Shown: positions 1-7,273, numbered from the stretch's first letter. The stretch is DNA of 11,258 bases from Lachnoclostridium sp. (GCA_015057755.1 SVDR01000069.1:1-11258); one strand, 5' to 3'. Notes: generated by a model from the sequence alone, not told the origin. Made by a program: numbers and translations.

Positions 1-8
1 ATCATTTA

Positions 9-1271
9 ATGTCCAAGGAAGAGCTCGCTTCTTTAAAAGAGCAGTTAACAGCTGTATACAAAGAGTACCAGGGTAAGAACCTCAGCCTCAACATGGCTCG
101 TGGTAAGCCAAGCTCTGATCAGCTTGATCTCTCCCTTCCGATGTTAGAAATCTTAAACACAACAAGCGACTTCAACACAGTTGATGGCGACACAAGAAAC
201 TATGGCGTACTTACAGGTCTTGCAGAGGCAAAACAGTTCATGGGCGAGATGATGTCCGCTCCGGCTGAGAACGTTTATATGTATGGTTCTGCATCCCTTA
301 CATTAATGTTCGATACAGTATCCCGTTCCTACACACATGGTGTAATGGGCAGCACTCCGTGGTGCAAACTTGACAAAGTTAAATTCCTTTGCCCGGTTCC
401 GGGTTATGACAGACACTTCTCTATCTGTGACTTCTTCGGTATCGAGATGGTTAACATCCCGATGACACCAACAGGTCCGGATATGGATATGGTTGAAGAG
501 CTCGTTAACAACGACGAGACAGTAAAAGGTATCTGGTGTGTACCGCTTTACTCCAACCCGTCTGGTGAAGTTTACTCCGACGAGACAGTTAAACGTTTCG
601 CTAACTTAAAACCAGCTGCTAAAGATTTCCGTATTTTCTGGGATAACGCTTACTGCGTACACCACTTATATCCGGAAAAACCGGCTCAGATCCTTGAAAT
701 CCTTGACGAGTGTGCAAAAGCTGGCAACCCGGATATGGTTTACAAATTCGGTTCCACAGCTAAAGTTACATTCCCGGGTGCTGGTATCTCCGCTATCGCT
801 ACATCCAAAGCAAACCTTGAGGATATGAAGAAACAGATGAACGCTCAGCTCATCTCCCACGACAAGCTCAACCAGCTTCGTCACGTTCGTTTCCTTAAAG
901 ATGGCGCTGGCCTTGCAGCTCACATGGCTAAACACGCTGAACTCCTTCGTCCGAGATTCGAGGCAGTAGACGAGATCCTCAACAGAGAGCTCGCTGGTCT
1001 TGAGGTTGGTACATGGACAAAACCGATGGGCGGTTACTTCGTATCCTTCGATTCTCTCGATGGCTGCGCGAAGAAGATCGTTGCTATGTGTAAAGAAGCT
1101 GGCGTAGTTATGACAGGCGCTGGTGCAACATTCCCGTACGGCAAAGACCCGAAAGACAGCAACATCCGTATTGCTCCGTCCTTCCCGTCCTTAGAGGAAT
1201 TAAAACTCGCTGCTGAAATCTTCTGCGTATGCGTTAAGTTAGTAAGCATCGATAAGCTTTTAGAGGCTTAA
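9..1271 (+). CDS. PLP-dependent aspartate-type aminotransferase (subgroup Ic / AspT-like)
   Basis: A fold-type I aminotransferase of 420 residues, probably transferring the amino group between aspartate or a related amino acid and 2-oxoglutarate in the cytoplasm. The N-terminal pattern LxxxYxxYQGKNLSLNMARGKPS followed by QLDLS (about residues 12-42) is typical of the Corynebacterium AspT-like subgroup. Visible PLP-site elements are SNPSG (182-186), WDNAY (211-215, with Asp212 and Tyr215), the Schiff-base lysine Lys252 in GSTAK, and the carboxylate-binding arginine in RIAP (Arg387). Exact substrate is inferred from family only. Only 8 bases precede the ATG and hold no ribosome binding site, and the frame is open to the window edge, so the true start could lie upstream. 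Codon use is strongly biased (Thr almost always ACA, Pro mostly CCG), like thl and bcd, which suggests high expression. It is followed by a strong terminator, so it is separate from the next unit. Confidence 0.88.
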   Translation: MSKEELASLKEQLTAVYKEYQGKNLSLNMARGKPSSDQLDLSLPMLEILNTTSDFNTVDGDTRNYGVLTGLAEAKQFMGEMMSAPAENVYMYGSASLTLMFDTVSRSYTHGVMGSTPWCKLDKVKFLCPVPGYDRHFSICDFFGIEMVNIPMTPTGPDMDMVEELVNNDETVKGIWCVPLYSNPSGEVYSDETVKRFANLKPAAKDFRIFWDNAYCVHHLYPEKPAQILEILDECAKAGNPDMVYKFGSTAKVTFPGAGISAIATSKANLEDMKKQMNAQLISHDKLNQLRHVRFLKDGAGLAAHMAKHAELLRPRFEAVDEILNRELAGLEVGTWTKPMGGYFVSFDSLDGCAKKIVAMCKEAGVVMTGAGATFPYGKDPKDSNIRIAPSFPSLEELKLAAEIFCVCVKLVSIDKLLEA

Positions 1272-1309
1272 TCCTTGGTACATAACCCAAAATTGAATTA
1301 AAATTTCAG

Positions 1310-1351
1310 GGACTGCGACCGATTATTCGGTTCGCAGTCCTTTACTTTTTT
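1310..1351 (+). terminator. Intrinsic terminator after the aminotransferase gene
   Basis: GGACTGCGA (1310-1318) pairs perfectly with TCGCAGTCC (1332-1340). The stem continues as CCGA/TCGG (1319-1322 with 1327-1330) around a single bulged T at 1331, leaving a 4-nt loop. A T-rich tract, TTTACTTTTTT, follows at 1341-1351. It begins about 38 nt after the stop codon. Confidence 0.93.
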
Positions 1352-1369
1352 GAGGGGCTGTAATACAAT
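1341..1369 (+). promoter_or_regulatory. Candidate sigma-A promoter for the GtrA-YfhO-argH unit
   Basis: TTTACT (1341-1346, 4/6 to consensus) is separated by 17 nt from TACAAT (1364-1369, 5/6). The -35 box lies inside the T-tract of the preceding terminator. Transcription would begin near 1376, about 60 nt before the GtrA start. This is a sequence match only. A second TATATT at 1415-1420 lacks a -35 box and is too close to the gene. Confidence 0.5.
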
Positions 1370-1437
1370 GAATAGCAGGATTGCGGGAGCACACGATGCG
1401 GGACAATCCGGTATTATATTGAAACGTGGAGAAAATA

Positions 1438-1863
1438 ATGAAAAAGAAAAACAATGTGATGCGAGAGGGAATTGCCTATCTGATCTTCGGCGTTCTCACG
1501 ACCGTCATTGACTATGTGATTTCCAATGTCCTGTTCTATTGGACGAATGTTCCAACGATCCCGGCTCAGACGATTGCCTGGGTGGCTGCGGTACTGTTTG
1601 CATTTGTGACGAACAAATGGTGGGTATTCGAAAGTCATACGCTGGTTCCTGCGGAAGTCTGGAAAGAATTTGTTTCTTTTGTGGCCTGTCGTATCGCGAC
1701 ATTCGTGTTTAATCTTGCTGCCTTGGCTGTCATGGTCGATCTGCTTGGCATGGAGTTCTTTATCTGCAAGCTGCTGATCTCAGTAGTTGTCGTGATCTTG
1801 AACTATGTATTCAGCAAGATCCTGATCTTCGCGAAGAAGGACAAGAAAGAGTGTAAGGACTGA
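1438..1863 (+). CDS. GtrA-family small membrane protein (putative polyprenyl-linked sugar flippase)
   Basis: A 141-residue hydrophobic protein with four predicted membrane segments (about residues 11-35, 44-64, 77-101 and 108-131) and a lysine-rich end. The pattern GIAYLIFGVLTTVIDYVISN, the FVTNKWWVFES motif near 57-66 and the C-terminal NYVFSKILIF fit the GtrA/GtcA family. Members are thought to flip undecaprenyl-phosphate-linked sugars across the membrane for envelope glycosylation. I chose the ATG at 1438 because GGAG (1428-1431) lies 6 nt upstream. An in-frame GTG at 1426 would add four residues but overlaps that ribosome binding site. The next gene, a YfhO-like protein, starts 16 nt after the stop, so the two are probably co-transcribed and act together. 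The sugar and final acceptor are unknown. Confidence 0.88.
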   Translation: MKKKNNVMREGIAYLIFGVLTTVIDYVISNVLFYWTNVPTIPAQTIAWVAAVLFAFVTNKWWVFESHTLVPAEVWKEFVSFVACRIATFVFNLAALAVMVDLLGMEFFICKLLISVVVVILNYVFSKILIFAKKDKKECKD

Positions 1864-1879
1864 AAAGGAGCCCCTGTTT

Positions 1880-4495
1880 ATGGAGAAGATGAAACGTAAG
1901 CGCCTTCCGCGCTTTGATAATATAACGGTCCGTCCGAATGATGGACTAAAGATCGCATTTTTTATTCCGATGGTCATTATGGTCATCATTTTCGTCCAGC
2001 GAGGAATTTTTCCGTTTGGTGACGAGAGCTTTTTAAGAACGGATATGTACCATCAGTATGCCCCGTTTTTCTCAGAGTTCCAGCACAAGCTGCGCAATGG
2101 CGGCAGCCTGCTGTACAGCTGGGATATCGGAATGGGCGTGAACTTCGCGGCTCTGTACGCATATTATCTGGCAAGCCCGATGAACTGGCTGATCCTGCTG
2201 TGCCCGAAGAGCCTGGTTATTGAGTTTATGACTTACATGATCGTATTCAAGACCGGTCTTTCCGGACTGTCATTTGCATGGTATCTGCGAAGACACTGCA
2301 AGACCGATACGATCGGAGTCGGCTTCTTTGGCATTTTCTATGCGCTGTCCGGTTACATGGCAGCCTACAGCTGGAATATCATGTGGCTGGACTGCATTTT
2401 GCTGTTCCCGCTGATCATGTACGGTCTGGAAAAGCTGGTAAAAGAAGGAAACGGATTCCTGTACTGTATAACACTGGGACTTTCTATTCTTTCTAACTAC
2501 TACATCTCCATCATGATCTGTATTTTTATGGTGCTGTATTTTGGCGCACTTCTGATCATGGAGAAAATGGAGGACTGGGAGGATTATACGGATGCTTGCA
2601 TTCGATTTGCCGTGTACTCCCTGCTTTCCGGTGCGATGGCAGCGGCAGTTCTGCTTCCGGAGATCTACGCGCTTCAGTCAACGGCTTCCGGAGATTTCAA
2701 TTTCCCTAAGACGCTGACCTCTTATTTTACAATCTTTGATATGATCGCACGTCATCTGACATGTGTGGAGACGGAGATCGGACTGAACCACTGGCCGAAT
2801 ATTTATTGTGGTGTGGCAGTTTTGATGTTCTTCCTATTATATGTGGTGTGTAAAAAGATTTCTGTAAAAGAACGTGCGGTTTACTGTGGATTGCTCCTGA
2901 TCTTTTTTGCGAGCTTTTCCACCAATGTACTGAACTTTATCTGGCACGGCTTCCATTATCCGAACAGCCTGCCGGCAAGACAGTCGTTCATTTATATTTT
3001 CCTGATGCTGTTCGTCTGCTTCCGGGCATATATGTATTTGGAAGAAACACCGAAAAAGCATATCAATATGGCGTTTTTGGGAAGCATCTGTTTTGTGCTT
3101 CTGGCAGAAAAACTGATCGATGCGGAACACTTCCATTTCTCTATTTTCTATGTGGCGATCATCGTGCTGGCGATGTATGAGGGTGTTCTGCATTTGTTTA
3201 AGACTGGAAAACAGGGGCTGGCAGCAGTTCTGGCGCTGATCCTGGTTTCCGTAGAGGCTGCAGCTAATACGGCTGTTACGAGTGTGACGATCACAAGCCG
3301 TGAAGCATATACAAGGGACAATGAAGATGTTCAGATCCTGCTGGATACGATCGAACCGGCAGAGGATTTTTACCGTGTGGAGAAGAAGACGAGAAAGACG
3401 AAAAATGACGGTGCGTGGATGAATTTTCCGTCCGTATCTCTGTTTTCATCCACCGCAAATGCGGATTTAACCCAGTTCTTTAAGCGAATGGGCTGTGAAG
3501 CTTCGACAAACTCTTACAGCATTACCGGAAGTACTCCACTGGTGGACAGCCTCGTTTCGATTAAATATGCCCTGTACTCGGAAGAGGTTCCGAATACGGA
3601 TCTTTGGGCATATATGAAGGAAAGCGGAGAAACCTACCTTTATGAGAATCTATATACACTTCCGTTGGGATTCGTGCTTTCTCATTCTGTGGAGGACAAC
3701 TGGCAGTACAAGATGGACAATCCGGCAGAGGTGCAAAATGACCTTTGTCAGGCGTTGGGAAATGATTCGGTTCTGAAGTGGATTGACAGCAATACATCCG
3801 GAAAGAACTGCACATTTACCCCGGATATGGACGGTTACTATTATGTATATGTAACCAACAAAAAAGTAAAAACTGTGAAGGCAGCAGTTCCGAGCGGTTC
3901 TAAGACATTTAACAATACGGATCGCGGATATTTGCTTGAACTTGGTTCTCTCGTGGCAGGAAATCAGATCACTCTGACTTCCCAGACGGACGATCAGGAT
4001 ATGAAATGTGAGGTTTATCGTTTCTCTGACAGCGCGATGATCTCTCTTTATGAGAAGTTAAATGAATCTCCGCTGAAACTGACCAGTTGGGAAGACACGA
4101 AATTAGAAGGAACAGTCAATGCGGCAGAGCGCGGTGTATTGTTTACTTCAATTCCTTATGAGACAGGCTGGACCGTGAAAGTGGACGGCGAAGTTGTAGA
4201 AACCGAGAAGATTTTCGATGCATTCCTTTCTGTGAAGATTCCGGCAGGAGAGCACGAGATTACATTTGAATATTTCCCGGCAGGTTTAAAAGCAGGTATC
4301 ATCATTACACTCGCGTCGATTGCGATCCTGGCACTTCTGTTTGTGATTGACCGGATCATGGAAAAACGTTATCAGGAGAAGAAAGCAGCCCGCGAGGCAG
4401 CGGAGGCGCTTGAGGCGATGCACATGGAAGAAACGGAACATGAACTTTTGGAGCCTGAACTTTTAGAGCCGGAGCATGAAGAAGAAATGAAGTAA
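1880..4495 (+). CDS. YfhO-family multi-pass membrane protein (putative GT-C glycosyltransferase)
   Basis: An 871-residue polytopic membrane protein. It has a first membrane segment at about 24-40, then an extracytoplasmic loop with the family motif DMYHQYAPF (Asp55, Gln59, Tyr60), where GT-C enzymes carry their catalytic acid. About ten more hydrophobic segments run to about residue 465. A large exported domain (about 470-800) follows, ending in the YfhO-typical PYETGWTVKVDG and AGEHEITFEYFPAG. A last membrane helix (about 805-823) leads to a cytoplasmic, acidic tail with a tandem ELLEP repeat. Bacillus subtilis and Listeria relatives attach sugars to lipoteichoic acid using lipid-linked sugar donors; whether this organism has that acceptor is not shown here. 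AAGGAG at 1865-1870, 9 nt before the ATG, supports the start. Codon use is more mixed than in thl or bcd, suggesting moderate expression. GtrA lies just upstream and argH 27 nt downstream. Confidence 0.88.
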   Translation: MEKMKRKRLPRFDNITVRPNDGLKIAFFIPMVIMVIIFVQRGIFPFGDESFLRTDMYHQYAPFFSEFQHKLRNGGSLLYSWDIGMGVNFAALYAYYLASPMNWLILLCPKSLVIEFMTYMIVFKTGLSGLSFAWYLRRHCKTDTIGVGFFGIFYALSGYMAAYSWNIMWLDCILLFPLIMYGLEKLVKEGNGFLYCITLGLSILSNYYISIMICIFMVLYFGALLIMEKMEDWEDYTDACIRFAVYSLLSGAMAAAVLLPEIYALQSTASGDFNFPKTLTSYFTIFDMIARHLTCVETEIGLNHWPNIYCGVAVLMFFLLYVVCKKISVKERAVYCGLLLIFFASFSTNVLNFIWHGFHYPNSLPARQSFIYIFLMLFVCFRAYMYLEETPKKHINMAFLGSICFVLLAEKLIDAEHFHFSIFYVAIIVLAMYEGVLHLFKTGKQGLAAVLALILVSVEAAANTAVTSVTITSREAYTRDNEDVQILLDTIEPAEDFYRVEKKTRKTKNDGAWMNFPSVSLFSSTANADLTQFFKRMGCEASTNSYSITGSTPLVDSLVSIKYALYSEEVPNTDLWAYMKESGETYLYENLYTLPLGFVLSHSVEDNWQYKMDNPAEVQNDLCQALGNDSVLKWIDSNTSGKNCTFTPDMDGYYYVYVTNKKVKTVKAAVPSGSKTFNNTDRGYLLELGSLVAGNQITLTSQTDDQDMKCEVYRFSDSAMISLYEKLNESPLKLTSWEDTKLEGTVNAAERGVLFTSIPYETGWTVKVDGEVVETEKIFDAFLSVKIPAGEHEITFEYFPAGLKAGIIITLASIAILALLFVIDRIMEKRYQEKKAAREAAEALEAMHMEETEHELLEPELLEPEHEEEMK

Positions 4496-4522
4496 AAATA
4501 TATTACAAAGGAGGACCCAAAT

Positions 4523-5893
4523 ATGAAACTTTGGGGTGGACGTTTTACAAAACAGACCAATCAGTTAGTACACAATTTTAACGAATCAATCTCTTTTGAC
4601 CAGAAATTTTATAAGCAGGATATTGCAGGCAGTATCGCGCATGTGACAATGCTCGCGAAACAGGGCATTTTATCCAATGAGGATAGAGATGTGATCATTG
4701 CAGGTCTCAAAAGCATTCGCGAGGATCTGGAGAATGGTACTCTGGAGATCACAACCGAGCACGAGGATATCCACTCTTTTGTGGAGGCGCATCTGACCGA
4801 GCGCGTGGGAGAGGCAGGAAAGAGACTGCATACAGGACGCAGCCGTAATGACCAGGTTGCCCTCGACATGAAGCTTTATACAAGAGATGAGATCGATGAG
4901 ATCGATGAACTGGTAAAAGGACTTCTGGAAGCGCTCCTGAAATTGATGGAAGAAAATCTTCACACATATATGCCGGGCTTCACACATTTACAGAAAGCTC
5001 AGCCGATCACACTGGCTCATCATGTGGGCGCATATTACGAAATGTTCCGCAGAGACAGAAGCCGTCTGGCAGATATCAGAAAACGTATGAATTTCTGTCC
5101 GCTTGGCTCCGGCGCTCTTGCAGGAACCACATATCCGCTGGATCGTGCGTATACTGCAGAACTTCTCGGATTTGACGGACCGACACTGAACAGCATGGAT
5201 TCTGTTGCAGACAGAGACTATCTGATCGAACTGTTATCTGCGCTTTCTACAATCTCCATGCACTTGAGCCGTTTCTGTGAGGAGATCATCATCTGGAACA
5301 CAAACGAGTACCGTTTTGTGGAGATGGACGATTCCTACAGCACAGGCAGCAGCATTATGCCGCAGAAGAAAAATCCGGATATCGCAGAGCTGATCCGTGG
5401 TAAAGCAGGCCGAGTTTATGGAGCACTTGTTTCAATGCTTACTATTACAAAGGGTATTCCGCTTGCGTACAACAAGGACCTTCAGGAAGACAAGGAGCTG
5501 ACATTCGATGCCATCGATACAGTAAAAGGCTGCCTCCTGCTCTTTACAGGAATGGTTTCTTCTATGACATTCCGTAAGGACGTGATGGAAGAGAGTGCAA
5601 AGAAAGGCTTTACCAATGCTACAGACGCAGCAGACTATCTGGTAAATCATGGCGTGGCATTCCGTGATGCTCATGGAATCATCGGACAGCTTGTGCTTCT
5701 TTGCATTGAAAAGAATATTTCTCTGGATGAATTGAGTCTGGAAGAGTATCAGGCGATCAGCCCGGTATTCCAGGAAGATATTTACGAAGCGATCTCCATG
5801 AAAACCTGTGTAGAGAAGCGAATGACCATCGGTGCTCCGGGTGCAGAGGCTATGAAGCAGGTAATTGAAGTGTATAAAAAGGAGCTTCAGTAA
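4523..5893 (+). CDS. argH: Argininosuccinate lyase
   Basis: Cytoplasmic enzyme of the last step of arginine synthesis: argininosuccinate is split to arginine and fumarate. At 456 residues it is normal family length. It begins with the typical KLWGGRF, and shows HTGRSRNDQ (103-111), the GFTHLQKAQP segment carrying the catalytic histidine (His155), and the fumarate lyase signature GSSIMPQKKN (275-284) on the flexible loop that holds the catalytic serine. The C-terminal TIGAPG is also family-typical. AAAGGAGG (4507-4514) with an 8-nt spacer fixes the start. The gene follows the YfhO-like gene by only 27 nt with no terminator or convincing promoter between, so it is probably in the same transcript. 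It ends at a strong hairpin terminator. No other arginine gene is in the window. Confidence 0.97.
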   Translation: MKLWGGRFTKQTNQLVHNFNESISFDQKFYKQDIAGSIAHVTMLAKQGILSNEDRDVIIAGLKSIREDLENGTLEITTEHEDIHSFVEAHLTERVGEAGKRLHTGRSRNDQVALDMKLYTRDEIDEIDELVKGLLEALLKLMEENLHTYMPGFTHLQKAQPITLAHHVGAYYEMFRRDRSRLADIRKRMNFCPLGSGALAGTTYPLDRAYTAELLGFDGPTLNSMDSVADRDYLIELLSALSTISMHLSRFCEEIIIWNTNEYRFVEMDDSYSTGSSIMPQKKNPDIAELIRGKAGRVYGALVSMLTITKGIPLAYNKDLQEDKELTFDAIDTVKGCLLLFTGMVSSMTFRKDVMEESAKKGFTNATDAADYLVNHGVAFRDAHGIIGQLVLLCIEKNISLDELSLEEYQAISPVFQEDIYEAISMKTCVEKRMTIGAPGAEAMKQVIEVYKKELQ

Positions 5894-5940
5894 GCTCTCT
5901 GAATTTGTTTTTTGAAATCAAACTGCTATCAACATAATAC

Positions 5941-5988
5941 AAAAACCGTGTTTTCAATCAGGCAATTAATTGAAAACACGGTTTTTTT
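5941..5988 (+). terminator. Intrinsic terminator after argH
   Basis: A perfect 18-bp inverted repeat: 5941-5958 pairs with 5969-5986 around a 10-nt loop (5959-5968). The core is CCGTGTTTTCAA, flanked by A5 on the left and T7 (5982-5988) on the right. The A-run on the left means it could also work on the - strand, although no - strand gene needs it here. Confidence 0.93.
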
Positions 5989-6100
5989 ATAATATCATAT
6001 GGAAAAGGGGAGGAAGAGCCCCGATATCCCTAAATTTTTCTGCGCAGAACGCAGAGTGTCTTATTATCAACGTAAATGAGTTTATCATATTCTTAACTAT

Positions 6101-6129
6101 TTGTAAAATGACAAAAAGTTTGATATAAT
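6101..6129 (+). promoter_or_regulatory. Promoter of the LysR-type regulator gene
   Basis: TTGTAA (6101-6106, 4/6) and a perfect TATAAT (6124-6129) are separated by 17 nt. TG at 6121-6122 makes an extended -10. Transcription would begin near 6136, leaving a leader of only about 25 nt before the LysR start. The rest of the argH-LysR gap, between the terminator and this promoter, shows only a small hairpin (TCTGCG 6039-6044 with CGCAGA 6050-6055) and no gene. Confidence 0.82.
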
Positions 6130-6148
6130 GTTAATAGGTATTAACATT
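6127..6148. promoter_or_regulatory. Perfect palindrome over the LysR promoter start (candidate operator)
   Basis: AATGTTAATA (6127-6136) and TATTAACATT (6139-6148) are exact inverted copies separated by GG. The element overlaps the last three bases of the -10 box and covers the expected transcription start, so a bound protein should block transcription. It contains T-N11-A spacings (6131/6143 and 6132/6144), the usual LysR-family core, which fits negative autoregulation. The half-sites TGTTAA/TTAACA also resemble those of the redox repressor Rex, but they are 6 nt apart instead of the clostridial 4. Confidence 0.65.
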
Positions 6149-6161
6149 TGGAGGGCATGTT

Positions 6162-7061
6162 ATGACATTTTTAGAGATTGAAGCCTTTTTAAATATTGTT
6201 CAGTATGGAAGCTTTTCGGCGGCGGCAGAAAAATTGTATATTACCCAGCCGGCGCTGGGACGAAGGATCCGCGCGCTGGAAGAGGAACTGGGATATACAT
6301 TATTTGTTCGTAATAAAGGTGTCCGCCATGTAGAGCTGACCAGACAGGGACAGGCATTCATCGGTCTGGCTCATCGCTGGCAGGCGCTTTGGAACGAGAC
6401 GCAGGAAGCTGCGCTTCTCGGCAATGAAAAGAGTTTCTATGTGGCCAGCGTAGGAAGTCTTCTGGCGTTTATGCTTCCGAATGTGTTCCAGACGTTCATC
6501 CGGGATAATCCAGAGTGCAGTCTGCATGTGACAACGATCCATTCTGCGGATGCGTACGGCTACGTGACCAACAAAGATGTCGATATTGCGTTTATCACAG
6601 ATCCCATGTATTCCTCTCAGGTAAAGACAAACATTTTGTTTGAGGAGGAGCTTTGTCTTGTGGCAGGAGCTGATCTGAAGCTTCCGAAACGGGTAACGCT
6701 GGGCGAGCTGGATCCGAGAAGAGAGATCCGCACCCGCTGGGACCGTAACTTTGATACCTGGCATGATTATTATTTCGGCGCGTCTGCGATTCCGCGTATT
6801 TATCTGGATGAAATGGGCTTTTTGCAGTATTTTACCCAGAGCGGTAATAACTGGGCATTTCTTCCGATCTCCATTGCACGAACCATGGTAAAGAATGCTC
6901 CGTTAGCAATCCATGAGCTGGATATCAAGCCTCCGAACCGTACGGTTTATTACTTATACCGCGTGCAGGACGCCTCTCAGTATCAGAAGGAATTGCTGGA
7001 ACTTTATAAGCAGGAACTTCGAAATGAACCGGGAGTTGTGCTGAAAGACAGTGACAGATAA
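6162..7061 (+). CDS. LysR-type transcriptional regulator
   Basis: A 299-residue DNA-binding regulator. Residues 3-62 form the winged helix-turn-helix typical of the family: GSFSAAAEKLYITQPALGRR is the recognition region, followed by LEEELGYTLFVR and LTRQGQAF. A linker helix covers about 65-88, and about 91-285 form the substrate-sensing periplasmic-binding-like domain. The ligand cannot be read from the sequence. GGAGGG (6150-6155) with a 6-nt spacer supports the ATG. It has its own promoter with an overlapping palindrome, suggesting autoregulation. No hairpin terminator follows, and the thl promoter begins 79 nt after its stop, so some readthrough into the butyrate genes is possible. Unlike many LysR genes it is tandem with, not divergent from, the likely target. 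Control of the butyrate operon is an inference from position. Confidence 0.92.
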   Translation: MTFLEIEAFLNIVQYGSFSAAAEKLYITQPALGRRIRALEEELGYTLFVRNKGVRHVELTRQGQAFIGLAHRWQALWNETQEAALLGNEKSFYVASVGSLLAFMLPNVFQTFIRDNPECSLHVTTIHSADAYGYVTNKDVDIAFITDPMYSSQVKTNILFEEELCLVAGADLKLPKRVTLGELDPRREIRTRWDRNFDTWHDYYFGASAIPRIYLDEMGFLQYFTQSGNNWAFLPISIARTMVKNAPLAIHELDIKPPNRTVYYLYRVQDASQYQKELLELYKQELRNEPGVVLKDSDR

Positions 7062-7135
7062 GGTGCGAAAAAAGTGCTGAAAATACAGGAAAACTTTTAA
7101 TTTGGATTAGAAAAAATACATAATTTCCTTAGGTA

Positions 7136-7181
7136 ATTATTTGACAGCAATAATGATTGGTGCTATGATTATGGTATCATA
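7136..7181. promoter_or_regulatory. Two inverted repeats over the butyrate promoter (candidate operators)
   Basis: ATTATT (7136-7141) and AATAAT (7149-7154) form a 6-bp dyad with a 7-nt spacer across the -35 box. TATGAT (7164-7169) and ATCATA (7176-7181) form a second 6-bp dyad with a 6-nt spacer, running from the -10 box to the expected start site. In AT-rich DNA short dyads can occur by chance, so binding by the upstream LysR protein or another factor is only suggested. Neither matches the clostridial Rex site. Confidence 0.4.
7141..7169 (+). promoter_or_regulatory. Strong promoter of the butyrate operon
   Basis: A perfect TTGACA (7141-7146) is followed after 17 nt by TATGAT (7164-7169, 5/6), with TG at 7161-7162 giving an extended -10. 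Transcription would begin near 7176, giving a leader of about 98 nt before thl. This is the best promoter match in the window and suits a highly expressed fermentation operon. Confidence 0.88.
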
Positions 7182-7187
7182 TAATTA

Positions 7188-7250
7188 TTGTCGGTACGTG
7201 TGTACTTTTGCGCTCTTTTGAGGGTGGGACATACATTTAGAAGCCGGCAA
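7188..7250 (+). other. Foldable leader of the butyrate mRNA
   Basis: In the leader of about 98 nt, TTGTCGGT (7188-7195) can pair with GCCGGCAA (7243-7250) with two G-U pairs, enclosing a second helix GTGTGT (7198-7203) with ACATAC (7229-7234). The closing stem ends 8 nt before the thl ribosome binding site GAGGAGG (7259-7265). I recognise no known riboswitch class. It could stabilise the mRNA or tune translation. Confidence 0.35.
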
Positions 7251-7273
7251 GGAATAATGAGGAGGAAGAACAA

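Noticed and set aside
1426..1437. GTG start for the GtrA-family gene
   Set aside because: The GTG overlaps the GGAG that serves the ATG at 1438 and has no ribosome binding site of its own.
4442..4471. Tandem 15-nt repeat as a mobile or slippage element
   Set aside because: It is just two imperfect copies coding ELLEP in the acidic tail of the YfhO-like protein, with no wider repeat structure.
7130..7190. Rex operator at the butyrate promoter
   Set aside because: No TTGTTAA-N4-TTAACAA or TTGTGAA-N4-TTCACAA pattern is present; only unrelated AT-rich dyads are seen.
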